This document shows positions 43,592-52,943 of a DNA stretch of 64,000 nt, piece by piece (position 1 is the stretch's first letter; every line of letters starts with the position of its first letter). The notes below the pieces were generated by a model. It worked only from the letters and a program-made list of their open reading frames with translations, searched no databases and was not told the origin of the DNA. The DNA is from Arthrobacter sp. zg-Y769 (lineage in GTDB: Bacteria > Actinomycetota > Actinomycetes > Actinomycetales > Micrococcaceae): NCBI RefSeq assembly GCF_020907405.1, contig NZ_JAJJOE010000003.1:329611-393610 (forward strand), in the 5' to 3' direction. Made by a program: the position numbers and the translations under genes.

Positions 43592-44623
43592 ATGAAAATC
43601 GGTATCCTCACCAGCGGAGGCGACTGCCCCGGCCTGAACGCCGTGATCCGCGGTGCCGTCCTGAAAGGCATCAAGGAATATGAGGACATTGAGTTCGTCG
43701 GTTTCAGGGACGGCTGGCGCGGCGTCGTCGACGGCGACATCATGGATCTCCCCCGTTCCCGCGTCCGCGGCATCTCCAAGCAGGGCGGCACGATCCTCGG
43801 GACATCCCGCACCAACCCGTTTGAGGGTCCGAACGGCGGGCCGGAGAAGATCAAGGCCACGCTGGAGCGGCTGGGCATAGATGCGATCATCGCCATTGGC
43901 GGCGAGGGCACCCTGGCTGCCGCACAGCGTCTGACGGACGCCGGGCTGAAAATCGTGGGCGTGCCCAAGACCGTGGATAACGATCTTGATGCCACCGATT
44001 ACACCTTCGGCTTCGATACCGCGGTGGAAATTGCCACCGAGGCCTGTGACCGGCTGCGCACCACGGGCGAATCCCATCACCGCTGCATGGTGGCCGAAGT
44101 GATGGGCCGGCACGTCGGCTGGATCGCGCTGCATTCAGGCATGGCAGCCGGTGCCCACGCCATCCTGATTCCCGAGCATCCGGTCAGCATTGAGCAGATC
44201 TCCCAGTGGGTCAGCGATGCCCGCGACCGCGGGCGCGCACCCCTGGTGGTGGTTGCCGAGGGTTTTGTCACTACGGATATGGAAATGCCGCACTCCGAAC
44301 GCGGCCTCGACAGCTTCGGCCGTCCGCGGCTGGGCGGCATCGGCGAACTGCTTGCGCCGGAAATCGAGGCCCGGACCGGCATCGAAACCCGCGCCACGGT
44401 GCTGGGCCACATCCAGCGCGGAGGCGTGCCGACAGCTTTCGACCGGGTCCTGGCCACCCGGCTGGGCATGGCAGCCGTGGACTCGGTAGTGGACGGCCTG
44501 TGGGGAACCATGGTGTCGCTGCACGGTACTGACATTGCCCGTGTCGGCTTCGAAAAGGCACTCGGCAACCTCAAGACGGTTCCCGACCACCGTTACGACG
44601 AGGCCGCCATCCTCTTCGGCTAG
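43592..44623 (+). CDS. pfkA: 6-phosphofructokinase, actinobacterial group III type
   Basis: This 343-residue kinase phosphorylates fructose 6-phosphate in glycolysis. The N-terminal GILTSGGDCPGLNAV and the catalytic PKTVDNDLDATD block (125-136) are present. Donor-site residues are mixed: GGEGT (103-107) has the Gly associated with ATP use and Glu where E. coli has Asp103, while PKTVDND carries the Lys seen in PPi enzymes. This combination is known from actinobacterial ATP-dependent PFKs. The ATG has AGGGG upstream. Confidence 0.93.
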   Translation: MKIGILTSGGDCPGLNAVIRGAVLKGIKEYEDIEFVGFRDGWRGVVDGDIMDLPRSRVRGISKQGGTILGTSRTNPFEGPNGGPEKIKATLERLGIDAIIAIGGEGTLAAAQRLTDAGLKIVGVPKTVDNDLDATDYTFGFDTAVEIATEACDRLRTTGESHHRCMVAEVMGRHVGWIALHSGMAAGAHAILIPEHPVSIEQISQWVSDARDRGRAPLVVVAEGFVTTDMEMPHSERGLDSFGRPRLGGIGELLAPEIEARTGIETRATVLGHIQRGGVPTAFDRVLATRLGMAAVDSVVDGLWGTMVSLHGTDIARVGFEKALGNLKTVPDHRYDEAAILFG

Positions 44624-44787
44624 GGCCGCCCGCCCTGCTGTTCCCGCCCCGACCGCCCATCCCGAATACCGGAAAATCCGGCGCGTTGCGCGGATTCCGT
44701 CAGCGATTCTGTGTATTTGCTGAGGATTCCATATGGGGCGGCAGGGCGTTTGCATGCGTGTACATACGGCGGTGTAGGTTGAAAACC

Positions 44788-45504
44788 ATGAATCTGGACT
44801 CGGGAACCATCGCGATCATCCAGCTGGCCTGGTGCCGCCATCTGGGCCTGGCGGACAACGCCCTGGCGGAAACGGATGCCGGCGAACGCATCTACAGTGT
44901 CCAGGAACAGGCCGATACCGCGTGTTTCCTGCGCCTGTTCGGCGCCGAAGTGTTCAGCGGCCCCGAGTGGGCCGCGGAGCGTGCCCGGACACAGAGCGCC
45001 GCGCAGCTTACCCGCAACTCCGGGCTGATCCAGATGTCCATGGAACACGGCGGCCGGGTCCTGGGCGCCGAACAGCTGTTTTTCGCAGATGCCTTTCCGA
45101 GCCTCGTTCCCCTCGAGGAGCTTGCCGTCAGCAACGAGCCGGATCTCGCCGTCGCCTTGGAACGGCTGTGCCCGCCGGACGATGTGGCGGAGGCCGGCCT
45201 GGCGGGTAAGGAAGAGGTTTTCGTCCTGATGGACGATTCCGTCGACGAGCCCCGTCCCGTTGCGGGTGCCGGCTACAGCATCACCGACGGAATCCTGGCG
45301 GATATGAGCGTGCTTACTGCACCCGGTTACCGGCTGCGCGGGCTGGGCAGCTACATCAGCTCCGTGGCGCTCGAGGACGCTATGGCAGGCGGCTTGATCC
45401 CGCAGTGGCGGGCGCGCCTCGACAACATCGGCGCAGCCAGGACCGCTGTGGGATCCGGGTTTATCCCCGCCGGGAGCCGCACTTCCGTGGCCCTGACCGC
45501 CTAG
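44788..45504 (+). CDS. GNAT-like N-acetyltransferase
   Basis: This 238-residue protein has an N-terminal part without recognisable motifs and a C-terminal GNAT-like half (GAGYSITDGILADMSVLTAP, RLRGLGSYISSVALEDAM as the acetyl-CoA helix, and DNIGAARTAVGSGFIPAG). The substrate is unknown. ATG 44788 is seven bases after TAGGTT (44775-44780), with no ribosome site, so the mRNA is probably leaderless; earlier in-frame codons are therefore rejected. It converges on the ankyrin gene. Confidence 0.78.
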   Translation: MNLDSGTIAIIQLAWCRHLGLADNALAETDAGERIYSVQEQADTACFLRLFGAEVFSGPEWAAERARTQSAAQLTRNSGLIQMSMEHGGRVLGAEQLFFADAFPSLVPLEELAVSNEPDLAVALERLCPPDDVAEAGLAGKEEVFVLMDDSVDEPRPVAGAGYSITDGILADMSVLTAPGYRLRGLGSYISSVALEDAMAGGLIPQWRARLDNIGAARTAVGSGFIPAGSRTSVALTA

Positions 45505-45511
45505 GGCCGCC

Positions 45512-45913
45512 CTAGCCGAGCAGGTCCAGCATTTCCTGCCGCTTGAAGAAGCCGGCCGTATCCCGCCCCGTGGGCGATCCGGCGTCGGGATCCGCACCCG
45601 CTTCCGCCAGGATGCGGAAGATCTCCACGTACCCCTTGAACGCGGCACCGGCAAGCGGTGTCTGGCCGCGGTCATTCTGCGTGTTGACATCCGCACCGCG
45701 CTCGACCAGAAGTGCGGTCAGCTCTGCGTGGCCATGGTACGAGGCGAGCATCAGGAGGGTATCTCCCGCGCCGTTCGTCAGGTTTACGGGCACGCCTGCA
45801 TCAAGATAGCGGCGGATCCCTTCTGTGTCGCCGGCCCGCGCAGCATCAAACACCATGCCTGCGAGCTCAATGATGTCGTTGTCGATCTCGGGACGGGAAT
45901 CGGGGGTGCTCAT
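45512..45913 (-). CDS. Ankyrin-repeat protein
   Basis: This 133-residue soluble protein contains three ankyrin units: AARAGDTEGIRRYLDAGVPV, GDTLLMLASYHGHAELTALL and GQTPLAGAAFKGYVEIFRIL, each with the TPLxxA-like loop and helix pair, plus a shorter C-terminal cap. Such proteins mediate protein-protein contacts; no enzymatic motif is present. ATG 45913 has GGAG about 6-8 nt upstream. Confidence 0.9.
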   Translation of the reverse strand: MSTPDSRPEIDNDIIELAGMVFDAARAGDTEGIRRYLDAGVPVNLTNGAGDTLLMLASYHGHAELTALLVERGADVNTQNDRGQTPLAGAAFKGYVEIFRILAEAGADPDAGSPTGRDTAGFFKRQEMLDLLG

Positions 45914-45968
45914 GGCGCTCCTGGAGGTATTGATTTTCTGGCTGTCAATCGGGAAAAGAAGCTTGCGG

Positions 45969-47060
45969 TCAGCGCCGCGGTGCTTTCAGGAAGCCCGAGG
46001 CACGTCCCACCACCGCGCCGGCATCCGGCGCCACGATGGGTTCCTGTGCGGCAGCGTAGAGCTCGCCGTCGTCGTTCACAACCAACTGCACGGACGGGTC
46101 GACGGACCGCTTCACCACAGCCAGGCCCACCGGCCCCATTTCATAGTGCCCACCGACGGAGGTGAGTGTTCCTACCTGCCGCTCCCCCAGCATTACCGGA
46201 CTGCCGGCGGCCGGGAGGGTGTGCTGGGAACCGTCCAGCTGAAGGAACACCAACCGGCGGGGCGGGTGCCCCAGGTTGTGGACCCGTGCAACGGTTTCCT
46301 GGCCCTTGTAGCAGCCCTTGGCCAGGTGCACGGCGGTGCGGATCAGGTCCAGCTCATGCGGAATGGTTTTCTCGTCCGTTTCCGCGCCCAGCCGCGGCCG
46401 CCAGGCGGCGATGCGCAGCGCCTCGGAAGCCATGGAACCGGCAAGGGTGCGCCCCGAGGCGTCTATGGCGGCCTCGAATTCTGAGCGCGGAATAAGGTAT
46501 TCGTACCACGGCCGTTCCAACCCCGGGTGGGCGTCTTCCGGCACTGCGGTGTACGCAAATCCGCCGGTTCCGATGTGCGGCCAGGGATCGGTCCAGCGCA
46601 GGTACTGCTCCCACTGCGGCACCTCGGCGGTGGCCCCTGCCACCGCCCACTGGTCCGTAGCGTCAGCGATTTCAACCCGGAGCATAAACTTCATCCGCTG
46701 CAGCCACTCGGTCAGTCCGGGCGCTTCGGCGGACTCGACCAGCAGCCACGCGGTGGCACCGTCGTCAATGATCCGTGCGTCGTAGTCGATCCGGCCCTGC
46801 ACGCTGAGCAGCAGCAGTTCAGAGCTCACACCGGGCTGCAGGTCGCTCACCTGCTGGGAGGACAGCGTGTTCAGCCAGCTGAGCCGGTCAGGACCGGACA
46901 CCGTAACCACGCCGCGGAAGGAAAGGTCGACGACGGCGCTGCCGCGGGCGAGGTTGCGCTGCTCACGCAGCGGATCACCGTAGTGAGAGGCCGTACCGGC
47001 GTCGAGGCCGCCGGCTTCAACGGCACCGTGGCGGGCAAGCAGGGGGCTGGAATGCGTCAT
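45969..47060 (-). CDS. ygfZ: Folate-binding YgfZ/GcvT-like protein
   Basis: This 363-residue GcvT-fold protein carries the YgfZ signature KGCYKGQETVAR near residue 245, and GVVTVSGPDRLSWLNTLSSQ near the N-terminus. In E. coli YgfZ uses tetrahydrofolate to help repair or assemble certain Fe-S enzymes. The signature Cys is present. Its start at ATG 47060 has no strong ribosome site. It precedes the ankyrin gene on the same strand. Confidence 0.92.
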   Translation of the reverse strand: MTHSSPLLARHGAVEAGGLDAGTASHYGDPLREQRNLARGSAVVDLSFRGVVTVSGPDRLSWLNTLSSQQVSDLQPGVSSELLLLSVQGRIDYDARIIDDGATAWLLVESAEAPGLTEWLQRMKFMLRVEIADATDQWAVAGATAEVPQWEQYLRWTDPWPHIGTGGFAYTAVPEDAHPGLERPWYEYLIPRSEFEAAIDASGRTLAGSMASEALRIAAWRPRLGAETDEKTIPHELDLIRTAVHLAKGCYKGQETVARVHNLGHPPRRLVFLQLDGSQHTLPAAGSPVMLGERQVGTLTSVGGHYEMGPVGLAVVKRSVDPSVQLVVNDDGELYAAAQEPIVAPDAGAVVGRASGFLKAPRR

Positions 47061-47113
47061 GACAGGTGCAACGTCCTAGCGGCGCGGGCCTATTCCTTCG
47101 GACCGCTTTGTTG

Positions 47114-47713
47114 TCAGGGGTTTTTCTTCAGGATTGCCGAGGCGTGGGCCTTGAGGGCTTCGCCCTCGGAGGCAACGTCCCAGCGCCAGTACAGGTCGCC
47201 GTTGACCAACCCGTAGATGCGGGTGGCTGCGGAGTATTCCTTGGAGTTCACGCCGCGCATCACCAGATCGGTGGTGAGCTGGATCTGCGGTCCCTTGATC
47301 TGGCCGTAGTAGAGCTCGGCGATGCCGCCCGGGTGAACGATGGTTGCCGTGATGTCAAAGCCGCCGGCGTCGTTGCGCAGCTCTTCGACCTCGTCCGCGC
47401 TGCGGAGCGCCGGCACAATGTCCGCGGGAACCAGGCCGGGGCCGCCGTCGGCGTCGTTCAGGGGCCGGTCGAGTGCCCAGAATCCGGTCTCCACCGCCAG
47501 TGGCCGCAGGCGGGTGCCCTGCTCATCGGTGAGCCAGCTTTCCGCGGTGTACTGCAGGTACGGCAGTCCGTTCTGGGTGAACGTCACCTTCTGGGCGAAG
47601 TGCTCCGATTCGGCTTCGCCTTCCCCCAGGCGTCCGGACCCTTCCCAGGTGCCGAGGAGCCAGGACAGCGGTACCAGCTCCGGGGTCAGATCGGTGGGGA
47701 TCTCCATTGGCAT
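47114..47713 (-). CDS. Nitrobindin/FABP-like heme-binding beta-barrel protein
   Basis: This 199-residue protein has the family opening PLSWLLGTWEGSGRL (GxWxGxG), an interior beta-barrel pattern and a C-terminal HASAILKK segment that may contribute the heme-ligand His. Nitrobindins bind ferric heme and can handle NO or peroxynitrite. ATG 47713 was used; an ATG two codons later is possible. It is upstream of ygfZ on the same strand, 53 bases away. Confidence 0.85.
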   Translation of the reverse strand: MPMEIPTDLTPELVPLSWLLGTWEGSGRLGEGEAESEHFAQKVTFTQNGLPYLQYTAESWLTDEQGTRLRPLAVETGFWALDRPLNDADGGPGLVPADIVPALRSADEVEELRNDAGGFDITATIVHPGGIAELYYGQIKGPQIQLTTDLVMRGVNSKEYSAATRIYGLVNGDLYWRWDVASEGEALKAHASAILKKNP

Positions 47714-47773
47714 GGCGGGACCTGTCCTTCGGTATTACGGGTGGGGCGAAGCCGGTTTACTTCTGGCCGGTGT

Positions 47774-47881
47774 TTACTTTTGACCCTTGTACAGGCGGGA
47801 AATAACCAGTGCGGCGAATCCGGCCATCGCGAGGCCGGTGATGCCCAGCAGGGCAATAAAGAAAATTTCGAGAGCAACCAT
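47774..47881 (-). CDS. 35-residue single-helix membrane peptide
   Basis: The frame from ATG 47881 to TAA 47774 encodes 35 residues: MVALEIFFIALLGITGLAMA, then GFAALVISRLYKGQK. It is one hydrophobic helix with a basic tail, typical of a small membrane protein with N-out orientation. TAGGAT (47893-47888) ends six bases before the ATG, so the mRNA may be leaderless; AGGA also sits at a workable ribosome-site distance. It lies between the nitrobindin-like gene and a membrane protein gene. Confidence 0.65.
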   Translation of the reverse strand: MVALEIFFIALLGITGLAMAGFAALVISRLYKGQK

Positions 47882-47987
47882 GGCTACATCCTAACGCGCG
47901 GGAGGAACAGTTTCCTTCCCGCCATTCGATCACGACAGGCACCTGCGGGCAAAAACCGCTTCGGCGCAAAACCCGGGCGCGCCGGAC

Positions 47988-48731
47988 TCAGGGGACCAGG
48001 AGACGCCCGAGGAAGTAAACCACTGATCCCAGGACAAGGACCGGAGCCAGGCCAAGGGCCAGCCGTCCGGCGGCATTGGACTCGTCGCGGCGGGAAAGGG
48101 CCAGCCGGCGGAAGGCCATCACGACGGCGGCAATCACCACGCCGCTGAAGGCGGCCGCCTGCCAGGCAACGCCTGCGACCACCAGTGCCGTCAGGGCGGC
48201 GGTCAGGCCGCCGGCGAGCAGGCCAAGGGGTGCCGCCATCCGGTCCGGAAGCGGAATCAGGGACACGCAGACCGCGGCCAGTGCGGCGCTGCCCGCCACA
48301 GTGAGGAGCGCCGGATCGCCGTCGGTGCCGGCCAGACGGGCGGCAGCCACCCAGCCCGAACCCAGGGCCGTAACCAGCACGCCGGAAATGATGCCGACAA
48401 TGGACTCAAGCCGGTGCGCCTGCCCGGTGCCGCGGAGCAGCTGAATCAGGAAAACGGCACCGACACCGACGGCGACGGCGGCGGGCAGCCAGGTCAGCAT
48501 GGCCGCGGCGGGCGCGAAGTACGCTGCCACCACTGCCGCTGCACCCACGAATCCCAGCGCCGCGCCCTGCGTCCTGCGGGTAGGCACGCCTATCAGGTGC
48601 GGCCAGCAGACGCCGGTCAGGACGGCCGCCACGCCGCTTAGCACTGCCACGGCGGGCACAGACAGATAGGAAGCGGTCACGATACCGATAATGGCGAGCG
48701 CCGCCGGCACCGCTAAGCTCCAAAGTTTCAC
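47988..48731 (-). CDS. Polytopic membrane protein of unknown function
   Basis: This 247-residue protein has about eight hydrophobic segments evenly spread from residue 5 to 245, and few charged residues apart from [15 protein letters not shown] and ALSRRDESN loops. No transporter or enzyme motif was recognised. It starts at GTG 48731 with AGGATAAC upstream, and is divergent from the glnR-like gene, sharing a 142-base promoter region. Confidence 0.75.
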   Translation of the reverse strand: MKLWSLAVPAALAIIGIVTASYLSVPAVAVLSGVAAVLTGVCWPHLIGVPTRRTQGAALGFVGAAAVVAAYFAPAAAMLTWLPAAVAVGVGAVFLIQLLRGTGQAHRLESIVGIISGVLVTALGSGWVAAARLAGTDGDPALLTVAGSAALAAVCVSLIPLPDRMAAPLGLLAGGLTAALTALVVAGVAWQAAAFSGVVIAAVVMAFRRLALSRRDESNAAGRLALGLAPVLVLGSVVYFLGRLLVP

Positions 48732-48794
48732 CCTAGTTATCCTGCCTTATTACGGCGTCCAGAAGAAAAGCGACAGGCCCGTTCCTTCGATGGG

Positions 48795-48800
48795 TATACT
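48795..48800 (+). promoter_or_regulatory. -10 hexamer of the glnR-like gene
   Basis: TATACT lies 73 bases before the ATG. The best -35 at 17-nt spacing is GACAGG (48772-48777), which is weak. Confidence 0.45.
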
Positions 48801-48873
48801 TTCGATCACTTCAAGCCAAGCGGATCGGCGAAGAAACGTGCCCAACGGTGTGCGCCCAACACTCGGAGGACCT

Positions 48874-49578
48874 ATGTCGCACATTTTGCTCCTGACCAAC
48901 AGTTCCGGTTCTTCAGTTGACGTCCTGCCTGCCCTGGAACTCCTTAACCACAAGGTGCACGTGGTGCCGGCGGAACCGACCGCCCTGCTGGATACCGATC
49001 CCAGCGAAGTGATCCTGGTGGATGCCCGCAGGGACCTCGTCGGTGCACGCTCCCTGACCCAGCTCCTGAAGGCCACCGGGCTGGGCACCCCGCTGATCCT
49101 GATCCTCACTGAGGGGGGAATGGCCGCCGTCGCCCCCAACTGGCTGGCCGACGACGTCATCCTCGATTCCGCCGGCCCCGCCGAGCTGGAAGCGCGGCTG
49201 CGCCTGGCCTCGGCACGCGGCGCCGGCCCGGCGGAGGCCCAGTCGACCGAGATCCGTGCCTCCGGCGTCGTCATTGACGAGGCGAGCTACACCGCCCGCG
49301 TGAACGGCACGGCGCTGAACCTGACCTATAAGGAGTTTGAACTCCTTAAGTACCTGGCGCAGCATCCCGGCCGCGTCTTCACCCGCGACCAGCTGCTCCA
49401 CGAGGTGTGGGGCTACGACTATTACGGCGGCACCCGGACCGTTGACGTGCACGTGCGGCGGCTGCGGGCAAAGCTGGGACCGGACCATGAGACCCTGATC
49501 GGTACGGTCCGCAACGTCGGGTACCGGTTCACGCGGTCGCGGGCGGAAACGACGGCGGCCGCCAGCCAGGATGCCTGA
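48874..49578 (+). CDS. glnR: OmpR-family regulator with atypical receiver, GlnR-like
   Basis: This 234-residue protein has an N-terminal receiver-like domain (1-115) and an OmpR winged helix (about 130-225: [46 protein letters not shown]). The receiver keeps an Asp in LVDARRDL but starts ILLLTNSSG, lacking the usual acidic pair, and has LTEGG where the conserved Lys is expected. Actinobacterial GlnR proteins show the same pattern and act as unphosphorylated nitrogen regulators. mshD follows directly, as Rv0818-Rv0819 do in M. tuberculosis. ATG 48874 has GGAGG. The GlnR name is likely, not proven. Confidence 0.75.
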   Translation: MSHILLLTNSSGSSVDVLPALELLNHKVHVVPAEPTALLDTDPSEVILVDARRDLVGARSLTQLLKATGLGTPLILILTEGGMAAVAPNWLADDVILDSAGPAELEARLRLASARGAGPAEAQSTEIRASGVVIDEASYTARVNGTALNLTYKEFELLKYLAQHPGRVFTRDQLLHEVWGYDYYGGTRTVDVHVRRLRAKLGPDHETLIGTVRNVGYRFTRSRAETTAAASQDA

Positions 49579-49639
49579 CCCGTGGCTTCGGTGCGGCGGC
49601 CGCCCTGCACAGCTGCACCGGCCGCGCTAGGCTTTCGGC

Positions 49640-50629
49640 ATGAGTGAAGAACCGCAGACAGCCTGGCCCGTAGTCGAAACCCGCGGCACGCCCGAGCCCG
49701 CCGCCCTGTCCGACATCCTGCAGCTGGCGTCCGCCGCGCAGGACTCCGACGGCAACCCGCCGCTGTCCGAACAGACGCTCGTGGACCTGCGCTCTCCCGA
49801 CGCCGATCCGGACACGCTCTCCGTCTTCACCACCTACGCCAATGACTCCGGTCCGGATACCGGCAGCGGACAGTGGCTCGCCGGTGTCGCCGTCCTGGTC
49901 TCCGAAACTCCGCAGGATGCGGGCGTGCTGGAGCTGGTGGTGCACCCGAATTACCGCAACCAGGGCGTCGGCACGGCGCTTGCCGCCGCGGTGCAGGACT
50001 CGGTGCGGGCTGTCCCTTCCGCCGGCGACGGCGATCCCCGGCCGGCAGCGTGGTCGCACGGAAACCATGAAGCAGCAGTGGAGCTCGCTGCCCGCTTTGG
50101 CTACCGCCCGGTGCGCGACCTCTGGAAGATGCGCCTGAGCCGCTCCAACGCCTCCCTGCCTGCGGCGCAGTTCCCCGCCGGGGTGACACTGCGTTCCTTT
50201 GAACCGGGCCGCGACGAAAGCGCCTGGCTCGAGGCCAACGCCGCCGCATTTGCCCACCACCCCGAGCAGGGCTCCATGAGCTTGTCGGACCTGCAGGCCC
50301 GCATGGACGAGGACTGGTTTGATCCGGCAGGCTTCCTCCTGGCCGTGGACGAAGAGGGAAAGATCCTTGGATTCCACTGGACCAAGGTCCATCCCGGCAC
50401 CGGCGGACACCCGGCCATCGGTGAGGTCTACGTGGTGGGCGTTTCCCCCGAGGCCCAGGGCAGAGGACTGGGCAAGGCACTGACCGTCGCGGGAATCGAG
50501 CACCTGCACGCTGCGGGGCTGGACGCCGTGATGCTCTATGTCGACGCCGACAACACCGCCGCCGTTGCCCTGTACCGCCGCCTCGGCTTTGTCCGCTGGG
50601 ACCAGGACGTGATGTACGCCCCCGCATAG
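49640..50629 (+). CDS. mshD: Mycothiol synthase
   Basis: This 329-residue protein has two GNAT domains and acetylates Cys-GlcN-Ins in the last step of mycothiol synthesis. The N-terminal domain has VVHPNYRNQGVGTALA and WSHGNHEAAVELAARFG; the C-terminal domain has EVYVVGVSPEAQGRGLGKAL and YVDADNTAAVALYRRLGF. All are MshD landmarks. TAGGCT (49628-49633) ends six bases before the ATG and no ribosome site is present, so the transcript is probably leaderless. It follows the glnR-like gene by 61 bases. Confidence 0.95.
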   Translation: MSEEPQTAWPVVETRGTPEPAALSDILQLASAAQDSDGNPPLSEQTLVDLRSPDADPDTLSVFTTYANDSGPDTGSGQWLAGVAVLVSETPQDAGVLELVVHPNYRNQGVGTALAAAVQDSVRAVPSAGDGDPRPAAWSHGNHEAAVELAARFGYRPVRDLWKMRLSRSNASLPAAQFPAGVTLRSFEPGRDESAWLEANAAAFAHHPEQGSMSLSDLQARMDEDWFDPAGFLLAVDEEGKILGFHWTKVHPGTGGHPAIGEVYVVGVSPEAQGRGLGKALTVAGIEHLHAAGLDAVMLYVDADNTAAVALYRRLGFVRWDQDVMYAPA

Positions 50630-50717
50630 GGAGCGCAGCTTGTAATGTTGTTTGCAGGGCCAGGCGGTCCGCCCGTACCGCCTGCCCTGATCCGCCGCCA
50701 GCACCTCAGGAGACACT

Positions 50718-52943
50718 ATGAGTTTCGATACCGACGCCGAGCCCCGGTCGACCTTCGGGTCCGCAGAGGCCATGTCGGCACCGCGGGCCACCCAGGACCG
50801 CATCGACATCCCGGACTTCGGTCCAGCGCTTGTTCCCAGTGGAGAGATCTCGCCGGAACGTTTCCTGGACCGGGAGATCAGCTGGCTGGACTTCAATGCC
50901 AGGGTCCTGGAACTGGCCGAAGATCCGGAGCTGTACCTGCTGGAACGGGTAAGTTTCCTGTCCATCTTCGCGTCCAACCTCGACGAGTTCTTTATGGTCC
51001 GGGTTGCCGGCCTCAAGCGCCGCATCGCCACCGGCCTCGCGGTTCCCTCCGCCGCCGGCCAGAGCCCGATTGAACAGCTCGAGGAAATCGTCGCCGCCGG
51101 CTACCAGCTGCAGCAGCGCCATGCGGACGTCTTCGCCCGGCAGATCCGGCCGGCCCTGGCCGAGGAGCAGATTTACCTGGTCAGCTGGGACGAGCTGGAC
51201 GAAGCGGCAAAGGCGAGCCTGCACAAGCAGTTCGCGGCGAAGGTCTTCCCCATCCTGACTCCCCTCGCGGTGGACCCTGCCCATCCCTTCCCCTACATCT
51301 CCGGCCTTTCACTGAACCTGGCAGTGGTGGTGCGCAACCCCGTCAGCGGCAAGGAGTTCTTTGCGCGCGTCAAGGTTCCGGACCAGCTTCCCCGCCTGAT
51401 CTCCGTGGACGGTCCCCGCGCCGGCAACGTCGCCGGCCGCACCGCCCGGTTCATTACGCTCGAAGACGTTATAGCCCAGCATCTGGACCAGCTCTTCCCC
51501 GGCATGGACGTTATTGAGCACTACACCTTCCGGGTGACCCGCGACGAAGACCTCGAGGTGGAAGAGGACGACGCCGAGAACCTCCTCCAGGCCCTGGAGA
51601 AGGAACTGCTGCGCCGCCGCTTCGGACCGCCCGTGCGCCTGGAAGTCACTCCGGAAATGAACCCGAACATCCGGGAGCTGCTCGAACGCGAACTGGGAGT
51701 GGAATCGGACGAGGTCTACGTCCTGCCCGCACCGCTGGATTTGCGCGGCCTGTCCGGGATCAGCCGGATCGACCGGCCGGACCTGCACTACCCGAAGCAG
51801 GTGCCGCACACCAACCGGCACCTGAAGGAATCCGAGACCTCCAAGCCGGCGAACGTGTTCGCCGCCATGCGCCGCCGGGACATCCTCCTGCACCACCCGT
51901 ACGACTCCTTCTCCACGTCCACGCAGGCCTTCCTGGAGCAGGCTGCCGCCGATCCCCGGGTGCAGGCCATCAAGCAGACGCTGTACCGCACCTCCGGCGA
52001 TTCACCCATTGTGGACGCGCTGATCGACGCCGCCGAGGCGGGCAAGCAGGTCCTCGCGCTGGTGGAAATCAAGGCCCGGTTCGACGAGCAGGCCAATATC
52101 TCCTGGGCCCGCAAGCTCGAGCAGGCCGGCGTGCACGTGGTGTACGGCATTGTGGGCCTGAAGACGCACTGCAAGCTGTCCCTGGTGGTCCGGCAGGAAG
52201 TGGACGGGCTGCGCCGTTACTGCCACATCGGCACCGGCAACTACCATCCGCGCACCGCCCGCTATTACGAGGACCTGGGGCTGCTGACCGCCAATGAACA
52301 GGTGGGCGAAGACCTCACGAAGCTGTTTAACCAGCTCTCCGGCTACGCTCCGAAGTCCACGTTCAAGCGCCTGCTTGTGGCACCGCGCTCGGTCCGGTCC
52401 GGCCTGATTGACCGGATTGAACGGGAGATCGCCAATAAGAAGGCCGGGCTGAACGCGCGGGTGATCATCAAGGTCAACTCCATGGTGGACGAGGCAATCA
52501 TCGATTCCCTCTACCGTGCGTCCCAGGCCGGGGTGCAGGTGGACGTGATTGTCCGCGGCATCTGCTCCGTGCGCCCCGGTGTCCCCGGGCTGAGCGAGAA
52601 CATCACCGTCCGCTCCGTGCTCGGCCGCTTCCTGGAACACTCCCGCGTGTTTGCGTTCGCCAACGGCGGGGATCCGGTGGTCTTCATCGGATCCGCGGAC
52701 ATGATGCACCGGAACCTGGACCGCCGGGTCGAAGCCCTGGTCCAGCTCGTGGCCCGCGACGACGTCGCCGACCTGATCGCCCTCATGGACCGCTACCTGG
52801 ACCCGGGGACGGCCAGCTGGCACCTGGATCCGGAAGGTACCTGGACCCGCCACCACAAGGATGAGGAAGGCAACCCGCTGCTGGACGTGCAGTCCTGGCT
52901 GCTGGCATCCCGCTCCCGCCAGCGCTCGGTGGCCCGGCGCTGA
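50718..52943 (+). CDS. ppk: Polyphosphate kinase
   Basis: This 741-residue PPK1 makes inorganic polyphosphate from ATP. N domain: [19 protein letters not shown]; catalytic part: [30 protein letters not shown], the phospho-His region [13 protein letters not shown] (near residue 480) and [15 protein letters not shown]. Length fits PPK1 with an N-terminal extension of about 40 residues. ATG 50718 has AGGAG upstream. Its stop overlaps the next start (TGATG), coupling it to the Nudix/phosphatase protein. Confidence 0.97.
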   Translation: MSFDTDAEPRSTFGSAEAMSAPRATQDRIDIPDFGPALVPSGEISPERFLDREISWLDFNARVLELAEDPELYLLERVSFLSIFASNLDEFFMVRVAGLKRRIATGLAVPSAAGQSPIEQLEEIVAAGYQLQQRHADVFARQIRPALAEEQIYLVSWDELDEAAKASLHKQFAAKVFPILTPLAVDPAHPFPYISGLSLNLAVVVRNPVSGKEFFARVKVPDQLPRLISVDGPRAGNVAGRTARFITLEDVIAQHLDQLFPGMDVIEHYTFRVTRDEDLEVEEDDAENLLQALEKELLRRRFGPPVRLEVTPEMNPNIRELLERELGVESDEVYVLPAPLDLRGLSGISRIDRPDLHYPKQVPHTNRHLKESETSKPANVFAAMRRRDILLHHPYDSFSTSTQAFLEQAAADPRVQAIKQTLYRTSGDSPIVDALIDAAEAGKQVLALVEIKARFDEQANISWARKLEQAGVHVVYGIVGLKTHCKLSLVVRQEVDGLRRYCHIGTGNYHPRTARYYEDLGLLTANEQVGEDLTKLFNQLSGYAPKSTFKRLLVAPRSVRSGLIDRIEREIANKKAGLNARVIIKVNSMVDEAIIDSLYRASQAGVQVDVIVRGICSVRPGVPGLSENITVRSVLGRFLEHSRVFAFANGGDPVVFIGSADMMHRNLDRRVEALVQLVARDDVADLIALMDRYLDPGTASWHLDPEGTWTRHHKDEEGNPLLDVQSWLLASRSRQRSVARR

